Shown in pieces: positions 26,365-36,426 of a stretch of DNA of 64,000 bases. A program made the translations under genes and the position numbers. The stretch is from Maribacter hydrothermalis (GTDB lineage Bacteria; Bacteroidota; Bacteroidia; Flavobacteriales; Flavobacteriaceae): positions 1,488,001 to 1,552,000 of the forward strand of contig NZ_CP018760.1 of NCBI RefSeq assembly GCF_001913155.1, given 5' to 3'. The notes below the pieces were generated by a model. That model did not search any database. It was given only the letters and a program-made list of their open reading frames with translations, and was not told the origin of the DNA. The stretch's first letter is position 1. Every line of letters starts with the position of its first letter.

Positions 26365-28773
26365 TTACTCCGTTCTTAAACTCTTAACTGGGTTTGCTCT
26401 TGCAGCTTTAATAGTTCTCGTGCCAATGGTAAGTATTGCAATTAATACTGCAATAGTACCTGCGGCAACAAAAAACCATACACTTAAATCTATTCTGTAC
26501 GCATAGTTCTGCAACCATTCTCTCATTAGCCACCACGCAATGGGCGAAGCTATAAGAAAGGCTACCAAAACCAGTTTCAAGAAATCTTTAGTTAATATAT
26601 AGGTAATAGATCCAACACTAGCACCCACTACTTTTCTAATGCCTATTTCTTTGGTTCGTTGAGACACAATTAATAAGGACATGGCAAAAAGTCCCATACA
26701 ACTTAAAATTATAGCTAATACAGAACCACTTGAAATCATTTTGGCCGTTGTTTTTTCCCTATTAAATGTTCTGTCAATATTCTCATCTAAAAAGGAACCT
26801 AAAAATTCTGCATTGGGCTCTAATTTTTTCCAAGTTTTTTCTAGAGTTTCGAAAGAATTGGCCATATTATTTGGTGAAACCTTAGCATATGCATACGTAA
26901 TTCCCCATTCTCTACTTATCAAAAATGTAATTGGCTCAATTGCTCTATCCAAATCATTGAAATTATAGTCTTTTACAACGCCAAGAACAGGAAAATATAC
27001 TCCATCTTCTATCTCCAATTGTGCAGACAATACATCCTCTACACCCAATTCCTTTGCCATAGATTCATTTATTACTACCACTAAACTATCTGAAGCACTT
27101 TCAAAATTTCGTCCCAGAACCAAATCAATGCCCAACGTATGAACAAATTCATGGTCTACTACCAGAAAATTAGTAGTCACTGCGCGACCTTCAAATTCGA
27201 AACCTATTTTGCTTGATGACCTACTACCATCTATTCCCAGACCTAAATTATTATCTGCTCCACTAATTGAAATAATATCTGGATTACCTTTCAATTCAGC
27301 TCTAAGTAATTCTACCGCATCATTACTATTTCTTTTACCATTCAATGGAAAAGAAACCACCTGTTCCTTATCATATCCTAAATCTTTATTTCGCATATAA
27401 TCTATTTGACCCCATAGCACCAAAGTGCCCGTAATTAAAAGAATAGCGATACCAAATTGAAAGACCATAAGAACATCTCTTACGTTATTACTCCCGGTGG
27501 ATTCTAGTTTACCTTTTAAGGATTGTATGGTACCCAAACGGCTCATTAATAATGCTGGGTAACCACCAACAAAAATTGTTATAAGTATTACAATACCCAA
27601 TAAACCAATTAAAAAAGATGGCTTCAAAAGTAAATCGGAATTAAGGTTTGTATTGAAAGTTGTTTTAAACTCATTTACAAACGCAAAACTCAATAAGACC
27701 CCAATACATATTGATACTAGAAAAACGAAAAGACTTTCGCTCCAAAATTGAAAAAAAAGTTGCTTTTTATGTGCGCCTAATGTTTTTCGCATGCCTATTT
27801 CTTTTAATCTTTTGGCAGATTTGGCAATGCTCATATTTATATAATTAACACAAGCAATGAATAAAATTAAAAAGGCAATACCTAATATAAGATAGGGTAA
27901 GCTTCGACTCACCTCTACAAATCCATTTTTAAAACTCGCAAAATGAACATCTACTAATGGTACCAATTCTATATTCATATATCGGCCATTGATATCTGCA
28001 GATGCTCCGTCTCTTTTTAACATACCAATAGCTTTCTCATAGTGTAAATCCATAAACGACTCACTACTTTTTTCAAAACTTACCGATGAAACGCCCTCTT
28101 GCAATTCTACATATACATCATGGTATTGGGAATCCCACTGTTCTTTATGCTTTAAATAGTCTTGATGACTCTCGAAACGGATGGCCATTTCAAATTCTAA
28201 ATTGGTTTCTGGGACATTATTTTTAGCTATTGCACTAACTGTAAAGGGTTTTTCATTTCCATTTATTAAAAGATTAAATGTTCTTCCTATTACATCTACT
28301 GAGCCGAATAAATTTTTTGCCGCTTTTTCAGTTAATACAACAGAAGACAAATCGCCAATTGGTGCATTCTGGTCCCCACTGATTATTGGAAAACTAAATA
28401 TGGAAAAGAAATCTTTGTCTACCCATACAATATTCATATCAATTTCCCTATCACCTTGTATTGCAATGGCTCCATTTTGTAAATACCTTGTTATACGCTT
28501 TACTCCGGGTACCTCTGTTGCCAAAGATGGCGCAAATGGAGCAGGATGAACCGTACCTGCTAGTGGCCCTTTTGGTGTTTGCTGCGTTTTTACAATCTTA
28601 TAAATAGCATCTCCGTTTTCATGAAAACCATCAAACGAAAGTTGGTACATTGCTGCCATACCTAACAATATGGCAACTGCAAATGCAACAGATAACCCTA
28701 TTACATTTAAACCCGTATTCAGCTTGTCTTTAACTAAGTTTCGCCAAGCTATTTTTATATAATTCTTTATCAT
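26365..28773 (-). CDS. FtsX/MacB-type permease 2 of the array
   Basis: 802 residues, same duplicated architecture of about eight membrane helices and two periplasmic domains. Coupling motifs RLKEIGMRKTLGAHKKQL and QRTKEIGIRKVVGASVGSI. Tail NPVKSLRTE. The leader AAAAAACATCAATC precedes the ATG and resembles those of the other permeases. The 88-bp gap upstream holds no sigma54-like site and no palindrome pair, so it is read as an internal gene of the permease 4-1 transcript. The gap has TCGA and GCGCTCAAAG fragments of the dispersed repeat family. No truncation. Confidence 0.92.
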   Translation of the reverse strand: MIKNYIKIAWRNLVKDKLNTGLNVIGLSVAFAVAILLGMAAMYQLSFDGFHENGDAIYKIVKTQQTPKGPLAGTVHPAPFAPSLATEVPGVKRITRYLQNGAIAIQGDREIDMNIVWVDKDFFSIFSFPIISGDQNAPIGDLSSVVLTEKAAKNLFGSVDVIGRTFNLLINGNEKPFTVSAIAKNNVPETNLEFEMAIRFESHQDYLKHKEQWDSQYHDVYVELQEGVSSVSFEKSSESFMDLHYEKAIGMLKRDGASADINGRYMNIELVPLVDVHFASFKNGFVEVSRSLPYLILGIAFLILFIACVNYINMSIAKSAKRLKEIGMRKTLGAHKKQLFFQFWSESLFVFLVSICIGVLLSFAFVNEFKTTFNTNLNSDLLLKPSFLIGLLGIVILITIFVGGYPALLMSRLGTIQSLKGKLESTGSNNVRDVLMVFQFGIAILLITGTLVLWGQIDYMRNKDLGYDKEQVVSFPLNGKRNSNDAVELLRAELKGNPDIISISGADNNLGLGIDGSRSSSKIGFEFEGRAVTTNFLVVDHEFVHTLGIDLVLGRNFESASDSLVVVINESMAKELGVEDVLSAQLEIEDGVYFPVLGVVKDYNFNDLDRAIEPITFLISREWGITYAYAKVSPNNMANSFETLEKTWKKLEPNAEFLGSFLDENIDRTFNREKTTAKMISSGSVLAIILSCMGLFAMSLLIVSQRTKEIGIRKVVGASVGSITYILTKDFLKLVLVAFLIASPIAWWLMREWLQNYAYRIDLSVWFFVAAGTIAVLIAILTIGTRTIKAARANPVKSLRTE

Positions 28774-28861
28774 GATTGATGTTTTTTATTTTTTGTCTTT
28801 TTGAGCATAGTCGATAACTACTAACCTCTCAATTGCGCTCAAAGGGACAGCACTATAGATT

Positions 28862-31222
28862 TTACTCTGTCCTTAAACTCTTCACCGGGTTTGCTTTTGC
28901 TGCTTTTATAGCTTGGAAGCTTACAGTTACAAGCGCAATTATTAGTGTTAGTACCCCAGCAATTACGAACACCCACCAAGAAATAGAAACTCTAAATGCA
29001 AAATCTTCTAACCAGTTAGACATATAGTACCAAGAAATAGGTATTGCTATTAAGATGGAAAGGCCAACAAGTTTTAGAAAGTCTTTTGATAGCAATGTTA
29101 CAATTGTGCCTACTGAAGCACCTAAAACCTTACGAATACCGACTTCTTTAATTCTATTTTCTGCCATGTAACTAGCTAAACCAAATAAGCCTAAACAAGA
29201 AATCAATATGGTTAATAAAGTAAAAAGTCCTGCTAGCTTGCCTGTTATTTGTTGGTCACTAAATTTCTTAGCATACTCATCATCAACAAACTCAAAATTG
29301 AAAGGATACTCGGGATTATAGGTTTTAAAAACATTCTCGACAAGGGCCAAATTATCTGAAGTGGTATTTGCATTATTCAATTTCATGTGCATAACATTAA
29401 ACCAGCCTTTTGCACCTTCTATTACTAATGGTTCTATCTTTTGAAAAGGAGAATTAAACACAAAATCTTTTACTACACCAATTACATGCCAATCTATCCC
29501 ATTATCCTTTATAATTTGCCCAATTGGGTCTTTAAATCCCATTAATGCCACAGCAGATTCATTTAAAATTGCCGCCGTAGAATCTGTTGGGAATTTTTGT
29601 AGATTTAGATCGCGCCCAGCCACAAGTTCCAATCCAATAGTTTTAACAATGGCTTCATCTGAAATCATTCTTAATACAATAGTTTTATCGTTTTCATTTT
29701 TTCCTTCCCATTTAAACCCCCAAGTATTGCTCCAACTTTCTGTTATAGGAGAACTTGTTTTAGTTATAGAGGTCGCAGCTCCAGATTTTAAAAGTTCTGC
29801 TCTTATTAAACCATAGTTTTTTTCAATGTCACCCTCAAAAGAGGTGTAAATCAATTTATCCTTTGCATAACCCAATTGCCTATTCTGAACTTTGTCTAAT
29901 TGTTGTTTAATTATCATAGTAGCCGTAATTAGGATTATAGCTACAGAAAACTGAATTACTACAAGTATTTTTCTTGGAGTTATTAGTGTATTACCTTTTT
30001 GAAAAGTTCCTTTTAAAACTGTCGATGCCTTAAATGCAGATAAGTATAAAGCCGGATAGCTACCTGCTAACAATCCTGTAAAGAAAACAATACCTAATGA
30101 AGAAAGCCAAAACCATTTACTAGTAAAATCTAATGAAAGATCTTTATCAACTAAATTATTAAAGAATGGCAATATTATTAGTACTGCAAAAAAAGCAAGT
30201 ACCGCTGCAATTGTAGAAATTAGCATCGATTCACCTAAGAATTGATAAATCAAATATTTTTTAGGAGCTCCCAATACTTTCCTAACCCCTACTTCTTTTG
30301 CCCTTTTTTCACTTCGAGCAGTACTTAAATTCATGAAATTTATACAGGCAATTAGTAAGATAATGGCTGCTATAATTCCAAATATTCTTATTGAATCTAT
30401 TCTACCACCTATTTCTTTTCCATTTTCAAATTCTGCATATAAATAGGTTCTTGAATATGGATATAATAACGTTTCCATATCTGGCGAATCTTTATCATAA
30501 TTCTCACGAAGAGTCTTAATCTTTGCCGAAAACTGAGCAAAATCAACACCCTCTTTAAGTTTCACATACGTTGCTACAGAATTGTTTCCCCAATTATCGT
30601 CATCCCAGTCTTTTTGAATTAAATAATCCCACGGTACCAAAAACTCAAAAGTAAAATCTGTATTATTAGGCAAATCTTTTAAAACACCAGTAACCTTAAA
30701 GCTATCTGAATTGTCAATTTTAACAAGTTCTCCAATAGGGTCTTTTTCTCCAAAAATCTTTTCTGCCAAGGTCTCTGTTATTACTACTGAATTCACATCG
30801 CCTAAAACACTTTCAATGTTACCTTTTGCCAAAGGAAAACTGAAAATATTCAAGAAATCTGGGTCAACTATTGTACCTGTAGCTTTAATTCTTTTTTCAT
30901 CTACAGAAAATAAAAAAGGAGTATCATAAAAGTATCTTGATATCCTTTCTACTTCTGGATAATCTTTTTTAATGGCTGGTGCCATTGCTTTTGGAGTAGA
31001 ATTCCAAGTCCAAATTTCGCCTTCAACATCGTATTGATTGTTTACTTCATAAATACGCTCTTGATTCTCATGAAACCTATCGAATCCTAATTCAAAATTT
31101 ATCCATAGAACTATTAAAGTAAAAACCGTTAAGCCCATAGAAAGACCTACAATATTTAATACCGAAAAACTTTTATTTCGAATTAAATTACGCCAAGCTA
31201 CTTTTATATAATTTTTAAACAT
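28862..31222 (-). CDS. FtsX/MacB-type permease 3 of the array
   Basis: 786 residues, one of the shortest of the set, intact. Starts MFKNYIKVAWRNLIRNKSFS. Coupling motifs RAKEVGVRKVLGAPKKYL (first half) and NRIKEVGIRKVLGASVGTI (second half). Tail NPVKSLRTE. The last about 30 codons (FQAIKAAKANPVKSLRTE) are near-identical to permease 4, also at DNA level (GCTTTTATAGCTTGGAAGCTTAC on either strand in parts), which suggests recent duplication or gene conversion between neighbours. The 80-bp gap upstream has no promoter that I recognise. Confidence 0.92.
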   Translation of the reverse strand: MFKNYIKVAWRNLIRNKSFSVLNIVGLSMGLTVFTLIVLWINFELGFDRFHENQERIYEVNNQYDVEGEIWTWNSTPKAMAPAIKKDYPEVERISRYFYDTPFLFSVDEKRIKATGTIVDPDFLNIFSFPLAKGNIESVLGDVNSVVITETLAEKIFGEKDPIGELVKIDNSDSFKVTGVLKDLPNNTDFTFEFLVPWDYLIQKDWDDDNWGNNSVATYVKLKEGVDFAQFSAKIKTLRENYDKDSPDMETLLYPYSRTYLYAEFENGKEIGGRIDSIRIFGIIAAIILLIACINFMNLSTARSEKRAKEVGVRKVLGAPKKYLIYQFLGESMLISTIAAVLAFFAVLIILPFFNNLVDKDLSLDFTSKWFWLSSLGIVFFTGLLAGSYPALYLSAFKASTVLKGTFQKGNTLITPRKILVVIQFSVAIILITATMIIKQQLDKVQNRQLGYAKDKLIYTSFEGDIEKNYGLIRAELLKSGAATSITKTSSPITESWSNTWGFKWEGKNENDKTIVLRMISDEAIVKTIGLELVAGRDLNLQKFPTDSTAAILNESAVALMGFKDPIGQIIKDNGIDWHVIGVVKDFVFNSPFQKIEPLVIEGAKGWFNVMHMKLNNANTTSDNLALVENVFKTYNPEYPFNFEFVDDEYAKKFSDQQITGKLAGLFTLLTILISCLGLFGLASYMAENRIKEVGIRKVLGASVGTIVTLLSKDFLKLVGLSILIAIPISWYYMSNWLEDFAFRVSISWWVFVIAGVLTLIIALVTVSFQAIKAAKANPVKSLRTE

Positions 31223-31302
31223 GATTTTTGTTTTTTATGTCTTCTCATACACAGTGAACACCTTGCCCGTTCTACCGCGCATAAAGGAACAATGGACATA
31301 GT

Positions 31303-33702
31303 TTATTCAGTCCTCAAACTCTTAACAGGATTTGCTTTTGCTGCTTTTATAGCTTGGAAGCTTACCGTCAAAATTGTTACCAACATTGCACCCACCATAG
31401 CTATCGCGAAAATCCACCATTTTAGAATTACTCTATACGGATATTCTTGTAACCATCCGTTCATAACAAAATAGGCTATGGGCACTGCTATAAAACAAGA
31501 GATAATTACCAATTTCAAAAAGTCTTTAGACAGCATGTTCCATACATTAAAAATAGAAGCTCCCAATACTTTTCTAACTCCTATCTCTTTCTTGCGCTGC
31601 TCTGCCACAAAAGAGGTTAGGCCAAATAATCCCAAACAACTAATTAGAATTGCAAGTGCCGTAAATACTCCTGAAAGGGTTCCTATACGTTCTTCCGATG
31701 CAAATTTTTCTCCATACTCTCCATCTATAAAATCATACTCAAAAGGTATATCTGGAAAATGCTCTTTAAATACGTTTTCTATAGTTGTAATGTTTTGCGT
31801 AGCACTTTGGTTGGGGTTCAATCGTAAATTGTAATAGCTGGCATTATCTTGCCTGTCATATACATAGACCCCTTGCTTTACTGGCTCGTATGGAGATTGT
31901 GTAATCATATCTTGAACCACACCAATAATCTTCAAAGGAGGATTGGGATCTTCCTCATCATCATCCCGTAATAATTGTCCAACAGGATTTTCCATTCCCA
32001 AATATTTTTTTGCCGTTTCGTTGATGAGCACTCCGAGAGAATCTGAAGCAAAATCCCTTGAAAAATCGCGGCCTTCTACAATTTTAAGATTCAACGATTT
32101 TGCATACTCCAGTGATACTTCTGTCCAAGCTAAATCTTCTTGAAATCCATCTGGTTTTCCTTCCCAAGTGAAACCACCTCTATTGGACCATATTTGGGTT
32201 GTTGGACTACTAGATGTTGACATTTCTACCACTGCACCAGACCCCAAAAATTCCGTTCGCATTAAATCATATTTACCCACAAAATCTTGACTAAATGTTG
32301 GTACCTGAATTAAACCTTCTTTATCATAACCCACCGGTCGATTCTTAGCAAAATTTATTTGCTGCATTACGATCACGGTACCAATTATAAATGCTACGGA
32401 AACCGTAAACTGAACTACAACCAATATTTTTCTTGGTAAACCTGCAAATTTCCCGGTCTTGAATGTGCCTTTTAAAACATCTACCGGCTTAAAAGATGAA
32501 AGATATAATGCTGGGTAACTGCCTGCTAGCAAAGCAGTAAATAAAATAAATACTAACGAAACCCCCCAGAAAACCCCATGATTCCAAGGAAATGTAATCT
32601 CTTTCCTAGAAAGTTCATTGAAGCCATTTAATGAAAGTAGCACTAGTAGAATAGCAACTACGAAAGCAAATAAGACAACTATAAAAGATTCGCTTAAAAA
32701 CTGATAAATTAACTGTCCTCTCTGCGAACCTATTGATTTTCTTATACCTACTTCTTTACCCCGCTTCTCTGACCTAGCTGTACTTAAATTCATAAAATTT
32801 ATACACGCCAACAGTAGTACAAAAGCTCCTATTACACCAAATAGCCATACATACTTAATACGGCCACCTACTTGCTCTCCATTTTCAAAACTGCCGCGTA
32901 AATACCATTCTTCCATAGGGAAAAGAAATACTTGCGGGTTAAATTGAGCTGTATTTTCATTAAGTTCTTTCTTTACATTTTTTATGGCATTATTTACTTT
33001 ATCAAAAGTTACATTGTCTGCTAATTGCACGAACATTTGAAAGGAGTTGTTTCCCCATTGGTCTTCTGCATTACGTATCCACTCGTTATTTGCTAGATAT
33101 TGCTCCCAAGGAATTATAAAATCAGTATCGTTAAAAGAATTATTTACAGGTATATCGCTATACACAGCACTTACGTTTAACTTATGCTCGTTACTTACCG
33201 TTACCGTTTTGCCAATTGGGTCTTCAGCACCAAACAAAGCATCTGCGGTAGATTTAGAAAGCATAATGGAATTAATTTCCCTTAACCCATCTTTTTCTCC
33301 ATTTATAATGTTTAAACCAAACATCTCTGGACCCACTTGCTGCATATAATTGCCTGGTCTAGATATACTTTTTTCACCATATTTTAGATAATGGTCATTG
33401 GTCCAAGAACACATAATTAAATGCTTGAAATTGTCGCCATAACCATCGCGTAACCCTTTTTCCAATGGTCTTGGTATAGCAGGCCCTGTACCTGTTTCTC
33501 CATTAAAAGTTTGTGATTGAAAAACCTGTGCTAAGCTATCTTTATTCTTAAAATAGCTATTATAGGAAAGCTCATCTTGTATCCATAATCCTATGATTAA
33601 GGTTACTGCCATTCCTAAGGCAAGTCCGCCAACATTAATAAAGGTATATCCCTTATTCTTTAAGAGATTCCGCCAAGCTATTTTTAAATAATTTTTAAAC
33701 AT
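31303..33702 (-). CDS. FtsX/MacB-type permease 4, first gene of a sigma54-type unit
   Basis: 799 residues. Starts MFKNYLKIAWRNLLKNKGYT. Coupling motifs RGKEVGIRKSIGSQRGQL and QRKKEIGVRKVLGASIFNV. Tail NPVKSLRTE. Upstream is a 261-bp gap with a sigma54-like element at 33775-33789 and a palindrome pair at 33843-33881, the same module as before permease 6 and the TolC gene. It is therefore read as the first gene of a transcript that runs through permeases 3, 2 and 1 to the ATPase at 23176. Leader AAAAAACGAATAATC precedes the ATG. Confidence 0.92.
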   Translation of the reverse strand: MFKNYLKIAWRNLLKNKGYTFINVGGLALGMAVTLIIGLWIQDELSYNSYFKNKDSLAQVFQSQTFNGETGTGPAIPRPLEKGLRDGYGDNFKHLIMCSWTNDHYLKYGEKSISRPGNYMQQVGPEMFGLNIINGEKDGLREINSIMLSKSTADALFGAEDPIGKTVTVSNEHKLNVSAVYSDIPVNNSFNDTDFIIPWEQYLANNEWIRNAEDQWGNNSFQMFVQLADNVTFDKVNNAIKNVKKELNENTAQFNPQVFLFPMEEWYLRGSFENGEQVGGRIKYVWLFGVIGAFVLLLACINFMNLSTARSEKRGKEVGIRKSIGSQRGQLIYQFLSESFIVVLFAFVVAILLVLLSLNGFNELSRKEITFPWNHGVFWGVSLVFILFTALLAGSYPALYLSSFKPVDVLKGTFKTGKFAGLPRKILVVVQFTVSVAFIIGTVIVMQQINFAKNRPVGYDKEGLIQVPTFSQDFVGKYDLMRTEFLGSGAVVEMSTSSSPTTQIWSNRGGFTWEGKPDGFQEDLAWTEVSLEYAKSLNLKIVEGRDFSRDFASDSLGVLINETAKKYLGMENPVGQLLRDDDEEDPNPPLKIIGVVQDMITQSPYEPVKQGVYVYDRQDNASYYNLRLNPNQSATQNITTIENVFKEHFPDIPFEYDFIDGEYGEKFASEERIGTLSGVFTALAILISCLGLFGLTSFVAEQRKKEIGVRKVLGASIFNVWNMLSKDFLKLVIISCFIAVPIAYFVMNGWLQEYPYRVILKWWIFAIAMVGAMLVTILTVSFQAIKAAKANPVKSLRTE

Positions 33703-33774
33703 GATTATTCGTTTTTTGATTGATGATTAGCTTTCGCCAAAAACTAATTGATGATTGATGACCTAAAATTTAAG

Positions 33775-33789
33775 ACCAAATCCATGCCA
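33775..33789 (-). promoter_or_regulatory. Sigma54-like -24/-12 promoter before permease 4
   Basis: Minus strand reads TGGCATG-GATT-TGGT. The -24 block TGGCAyG and its spacing to the -12 block match TGGCACG-N4-TTGC; the -12 block keeps its G but not the final C. The TGGCA starts 87 bp before the start codon, against 85 bp for permease 6. Confidence 0.6.
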
Positions 33790-33842
33790 CACTATCAAAC
33801 AACTGTTTATCAGTTATTTACAATAAAACCTAATTTATGAAG

Positions 33843-33881
33843 TGTAAAATATTTTGACAAAAGATGTACAATATATTTACA
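33843..33881. promoter_or_regulatory. Paired 17-bp palindromes (enhancer-like) before permease 4
   Basis: TGTAAAATATTTTGACA (33843-33859) and TGTACAATATATTTACA (33865-33881), start-to-start 22 bp. The proximal centre is about 62 bp upstream of the -24 box. The same pair with the same 22-bp spacing is found before permease 6 and before the TolC gene. Confidence 0.7.
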
Positions 33882-33963
33882 AAGACTGTTTAAAAATCAG
33901 ATTGTTACACTAACATAGTATCAACTTAAAATGAATATGTATGATTTAAGAACAGCGATATAC

Positions 33964-36393
33964 TTATTCTGACCGTAAACTCTTCACCGGATTTACAACT
34001 GCCGATTTTAATGATTGTAGGCCTACCGTTAAAATGGTAATCATTAAGGCAAAAGCACCACTTATTAAGAAAACCCACCATTTTATCTCTATGCGATATG
34101 TGAAACCTTCTAACCACCTAGAAATAAAATAATAAGCAATTGGGGATGCTACTACAAATGCTATCAGCACTAGCTTTATAAAGTTCTTTGTCAATAATTT
34201 AACCACAGATTGCACACTGGCCCCCAATACTTTACGAACGCCTATTTCTTTTTTCTTTTGCTCGGCCACAAACGAGATAAGCCCAAATAAACCTAAACAG
34301 CTTATGAATATCGCTAAAATGGTAAATCCTACAGAGATTAATCCTAATCGTTTTTCTTCCTCATATAGTTTATCTATTTCTTTATCTACGAATCTATAAT
34401 CAAATGGAATATTGTTTATTGTAGACTTCCATTGCTGCTCTATACTTTGAAGTAATTGCCCATAGTTTTCAGTATTAACTTTTATAAACAACCAATTAGG
34501 CTCAGTCTCCTTATGTAAAAACAATGGTTGAATCTCTTCTTTTAATGAAGCAAAATGATAATCTTTAACAACCCCAATAATTTTTAATTCGTCTATTTCA
34601 TCTCCATAACTTTGTACCAACGTAACACTTAGAGCTTTTTCAATATCTATATTAAAAACCTTTAGCGTAGCTTCATTCACAATAATCTGGTCTACGGTAT
34701 CGGCAACATTAAAATCTCTTCCTTTCAACAACTCAATACCCATTGTATTAAAATAGCCATCACTAACACCATTACGTTTAACCACCGTTTTGCTTTCCTT
34801 ATTTCCGCCAGGTAAATAAAACCCGTTATCTGCCAACACTATTTCCGATGGTGCATAATTTCCGCTTGAAACACTTAAAACTCCCGGGACATTTAAAAAA
34901 GATGTTTTTAAAGATTCAAACTTGCTAGATGCATCTTCGGTTCCAATGCGCAATGCAAGAAGATTGTCTTTTTGGTAGCCCAAATCTTTTGTTTGGGCAT
35001 ACTTAAATTGCTGACCAATAATGATAACTGTACTAACCAAACTAATAGATACTACAAACTGGAATACCACCAATACTTTTCTAAACGTACCACTACCCGA
35101 TTGCAAAATTGCGGAACTTTTTAAAGCTTTTACAGGTTTTATGGAAGAAAGAACAATAGCAGGATAAATACCAGATGCCAAGCCTGTAACCACACCTATG
35201 GAAATAAGAATAACTACAATTTGCCACTGATAAAGGTTTACATAACTTAAACTTTCTTGTGTTAAATCATTGACCAACGGCAATAATAAAAAAACAATAG
35301 GAATACTAATGAGCATGGCGAAAATGGAAAGTAGTAGTGATTCACCTAAAAACTGCCTCATTAAAGCATTCTTACCTGCACCAACTACTTTTCTAACACC
35401 AATTTCACGTGCTCTTTTACTAGCTCTTGCCGTACTTAGATTAATAAAATTTATACATGCCACCAACTGTATAAAAAAGGCCAAACTAAGTAAAAAATAG
35501 AGATATGAACTGCTTGACACACGGTCTAGCTGATTTTTTCTACTAGCGGAATATAGATGAATGTCCGTCACCTTTTTTAATTCAAGCCTCTTATTGCTCA
35601 TACCGGCATCTTTTAAATCTTGTGCACCCCTATCCTCCATAAATTGGGGCATTTTATTTTGTAATCCTAAACCACTACTATTAGCTGTTAGCTTCACATA
35701 ACTATACACAAAATTATTGGTAGCAAAACTTGGGAAATTTTGTACGAACGTACCCATGCCCGGGGTACCCATACTTACAATGTAATTTGGATTCAAATGC
35801 GATTTATATGCCGTTTCATCATACACACCCTTTACGGTAAGGGTTAACGCATCATCTCCACTACCCCAAATAATTGCTTCACCTAAGGGACTTTTACTCC
35901 CAAATAATTTATCGGATAAATAAGAGGACAATACAACCGCATTGGGTTCATCTAACGCAGTTTTTACATCACCCTCTAAAAACTTAAACTCAAAAACTTT
36001 AAAAAAGGTTGAGTCTGCCATATATACCCTTGGTTCGTAGTATGCATTTGTACTATTTGCAGCTCTAATTAAAGTACTGTAAAATACATCAGTCAAAACA
36101 ACTCTTGTAGCCTCTTCTACCTCAGCAAAATCTTCTTTAAGTGCAAATGCAATTGGTGGTGACGAAGTTGCAGAATCAAATCCATCTTGACCATTACGCT
36201 CAATAATAGTCTCTACACGATAAATAGATTCCGCCTCATTGTGGTGCTTATCATAGCCTAACTGTGCAAACACATAAAGTAAAATAATTAAACAACTTAC
36301 AGTACCAAGTGTAAGTCCTAACAGATTAATTATTGTTTGCTGCTTATTCTTCAATAAGTTCCGCCAAGCTATTTTGATATAGTTCTTTAACAT
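33964..36393 (-). CDS. FtsX/MacB-type permease 5 of the array
   Basis: 809 residues. Starts MLKNYIKIAWRNLLKNKQQT. Coupling motifs RAREIGVRKVVGAGKNAL and QKKKEIGVRKVLGASVQSV. Tail NPVKSLRSE, the Ser variant shared with permeases 6 and 9. It begins 33 bp after the stop of permease 6, which places both in one transcript from the sigma54-like promoter at 38930. The gap after it (33703-33963) contains the permease 4 promoter region, so it is probably the last gene of its unit, although no strong terminator hairpin is seen. Confidence 0.92.
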   Translation of the reverse strand: MLKNYIKIAWRNLLKNKQQTIINLLGLTLGTVSCLIILLYVFAQLGYDKHHNEAESIYRVETIIERNGQDGFDSATSSPPIAFALKEDFAEVEEATRVVLTDVFYSTLIRAANSTNAYYEPRVYMADSTFFKVFEFKFLEGDVKTALDEPNAVVLSSYLSDKLFGSKSPLGEAIIWGSGDDALTLTVKGVYDETAYKSHLNPNYIVSMGTPGMGTFVQNFPSFATNNFVYSYVKLTANSSGLGLQNKMPQFMEDRGAQDLKDAGMSNKRLELKKVTDIHLYSASRKNQLDRVSSSSYLYFLLSLAFFIQLVACINFINLSTARASKRAREIGVRKVVGAGKNALMRQFLGESLLLSIFAMLISIPIVFLLLPLVNDLTQESLSYVNLYQWQIVVILISIGVVTGLASGIYPAIVLSSIKPVKALKSSAILQSGSGTFRKVLVVFQFVVSISLVSTVIIIGQQFKYAQTKDLGYQKDNLLALRIGTEDASSKFESLKTSFLNVPGVLSVSSGNYAPSEIVLADNGFYLPGGNKESKTVVKRNGVSDGYFNTMGIELLKGRDFNVADTVDQIIVNEATLKVFNIDIEKALSVTLVQSYGDEIDELKIIGVVKDYHFASLKEEIQPLFLHKETEPNWLFIKVNTENYGQLLQSIEQQWKSTINNIPFDYRFVDKEIDKLYEEEKRLGLISVGFTILAIFISCLGLFGLISFVAEQKKKEIGVRKVLGASVQSVVKLLTKNFIKLVLIAFVVASPIAYYFISRWLEGFTYRIEIKWWVFLISGAFALMITILTVGLQSLKSAVVNPVKSLRSE

Positions 36394-36426
36394 ATTGCTT
36401 TTTTGATTGATGAAGTTTGATGATGT

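Noticed and set aside
28774..28861. A fourth sigma54 module before permease 2 (also sought before permeases 1, 3, 5, 7, 8, 9, 10 and both ATPases)
   Set aside because: No TGGCA element with a palindrome pair was found in these gaps on reading them through.
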